From contig CALVON010000004.1 in the NCBI GenBank assembly GCA_944350315.1, forward strand, positions 1 to 44,124: DNA of 44,124 nucleotides, in the 5' to 3' direction. The position numbers were made by a program, and so were the translations under genes. Shown here in pieces: positions 43,539-44,124 of the stretch. Origin of the DNA: an uncultured Bacilli bacterium. Lineage in GTDB: Bacteria; Bacillota_I; Bacilli_A; RF39; UBA660. The notes beneath the pieces were generated by a model. It did not search any database. It was not told where the DNA came from and worked only from the letters and a program-made list of their open reading frames with translations. The stretch's first letter is position 1, and every line of letters starts with the position of its first letter.

Positions 43539-44124
43539 TTAAACCGTAGCCTTTTGATTACATTTTAAACTGCTTCCACTTCCTGAATATGTATTACAGC
43601 CACTAGTACAATAATAACTAGTTGAAGTACATGTTCCGCAAGTATAGCAATATGAGCATTCATTCCAACAACAGGAACTGCCAACATTGCAAGGAAGGCA
43701 GACCTGCCTGCAATTACAATAACTACCTGTACATCCGCATTGATAAGACGACGTCGAGCTACTTGGTCCTTTTACGCAAATGTTTCCTTTTGAACTATCA
43801 TAAGTAAGTGTTCCTGATGAACATTTATATGGTAAACTACTAATATTAAAGGTTACATCTTCTTCTGGCATTGTAAATGTATATGTTTGTTCATTTGTGT
43901 CTACATATCCACTTATTCCATTCCATTTATAGTAATTCTTTGGTGACGCACTTATTGTTACTTCATCTCCTACTACATATTCTCCTTCACCAACTACATT
44001 TTCTATTCCTTCATCTGCATTAATATAAACATTAAATTTATATATAAATCTATATGTTCCATATTTATTTTCATATGTTAGTTTATTATCTAATACATCT
44101 GATATATCTACCTTTAACCACAAA
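43539..44124 (-). CDS. C-terminal part of a Cys-rich secreted surface protein with a bacterial-repeat domain (5' end outside window)
   Basis: About 194 residues of a longer protein are visible. Residues about 25-95 resemble the divergent InlB B-repeat / 'bacterial repeat' type ('GEYVVGDEVTISASPKNYYKWNGISG...YTFTMPEEDVTF'), common in large adhesins. The last 100 residues are Ser/Thr/Gly/Tyr-rich and hold about 20 Cys in tight clusters ('QCGCTGSYCNCRQVCLPC', 'CCWNECSYCYTCGTC'). There is no LPxTG or membrane anchor at the C-terminus ('SLKCNQKATV'). A role as cross-linked surface tip or metal binder is speculation; no family is recognised for the tail. Confidence 0.75.
   Translation of the reverse strand, partial: LWLKVDISDVLDNKLTYENKYGTYRFIYKFNVYINADEGIENVVGEGEYVVGDEVTISASPKNYYKWNGISGYVDTNEQTYTFTMPEEDVTFNISSLPYKCSSGTLTYDSSKGNICVKGPSSSTSSYQCGCTGSYCNCRQVCLPCNVGSSCCWNECSYCYTCGTCTSTSYYCTSGCNTYSGSGSSLKCNQKATV

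Overview
The window is very AT-rich and reads as the chromosome of a low-GC, anaerobic, gut-type Firmicute of the Bacilli / RF39 kind (inference). Evidence: a mraZ-rsmH-ftsL-PBP2 cluster, an RNase J2-like protein, a YlbF-family gene beside miaB, an arginine deiminase pathway, and an oxygen-sensitive class III ribonucleotide reductase with no aerobic one in view. rsmH ends in TGA and Trp is encoded by TGG, so this is code 11, not the Mycoplasma code. Nearly every gene lies on the minus strand; the clear plus-strand units are the csn2-like gene and the tracrRNA.

Region by region. (1) 1-6640 is a defence/mobile patch: a decayed GHKL-ATPase gene running into an IS transposase tail, a DUF4143 AAA ATPase with two copies of a dyad element around its promoter, and a three-gene operon of AbiEi antitoxin, AbiEii nucleotidyltransferase toxin and a primase-helicase of the TOTE type. 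(2) 6765-15803 is cell-wall and division: mraZ, rsmH, ftsL, PBP2, two unknown genes (one with HExxH), then SDR - YnbB-like PLP enzyme - murD as a separate unit. (3) 15946-22614 is a complete type II-A CRISPR-Cas locus: nine repeats with eight 30-nt spacers, a large Csn2-like protein, a tracrRNA, cas2, cas1 and cas9. The array, cas9, cas1 and cas2 are on the minus strand; csn2 and tracrRNA are inverted between array and cas2. (4) 22662-25094: a GT2 glycosyltransferase and an RNase J2-like protein. (5) 25183-31112: an operon of a NrdD-like pseudo-reductase, NrdG, NrdD fused to a redoxin domain, and thioredoxin reductase. (6) 31274-36951: a PHP phosphoesterase and arcA-arcB-arcC, where arcC is fused in frame to a YfcC/ArcD-type transporter. 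(7) 37128-39216: a SipW-type-signal surface protein preceded by inverted repeats that flank an outward-facing promoter, probably an invertible switch now OFF. (8) 39271-44124: YlbF-family protein, miaB, lepA, a small membrane-anchored protein and the end of a Cys-rich surface protein.

Most notable: the inverted csn2/tracrRNA arrangement, with a 15-bp sequence shared by the array and cas9 promoters; the AbiE plus TOTE primase-helicase operon; the likely invertible promoter; and the NrdD-redoxin/TrxB electron-transfer unit with its radical-less NrdD paralogue. No tRNA or rRNA gene was recognised.
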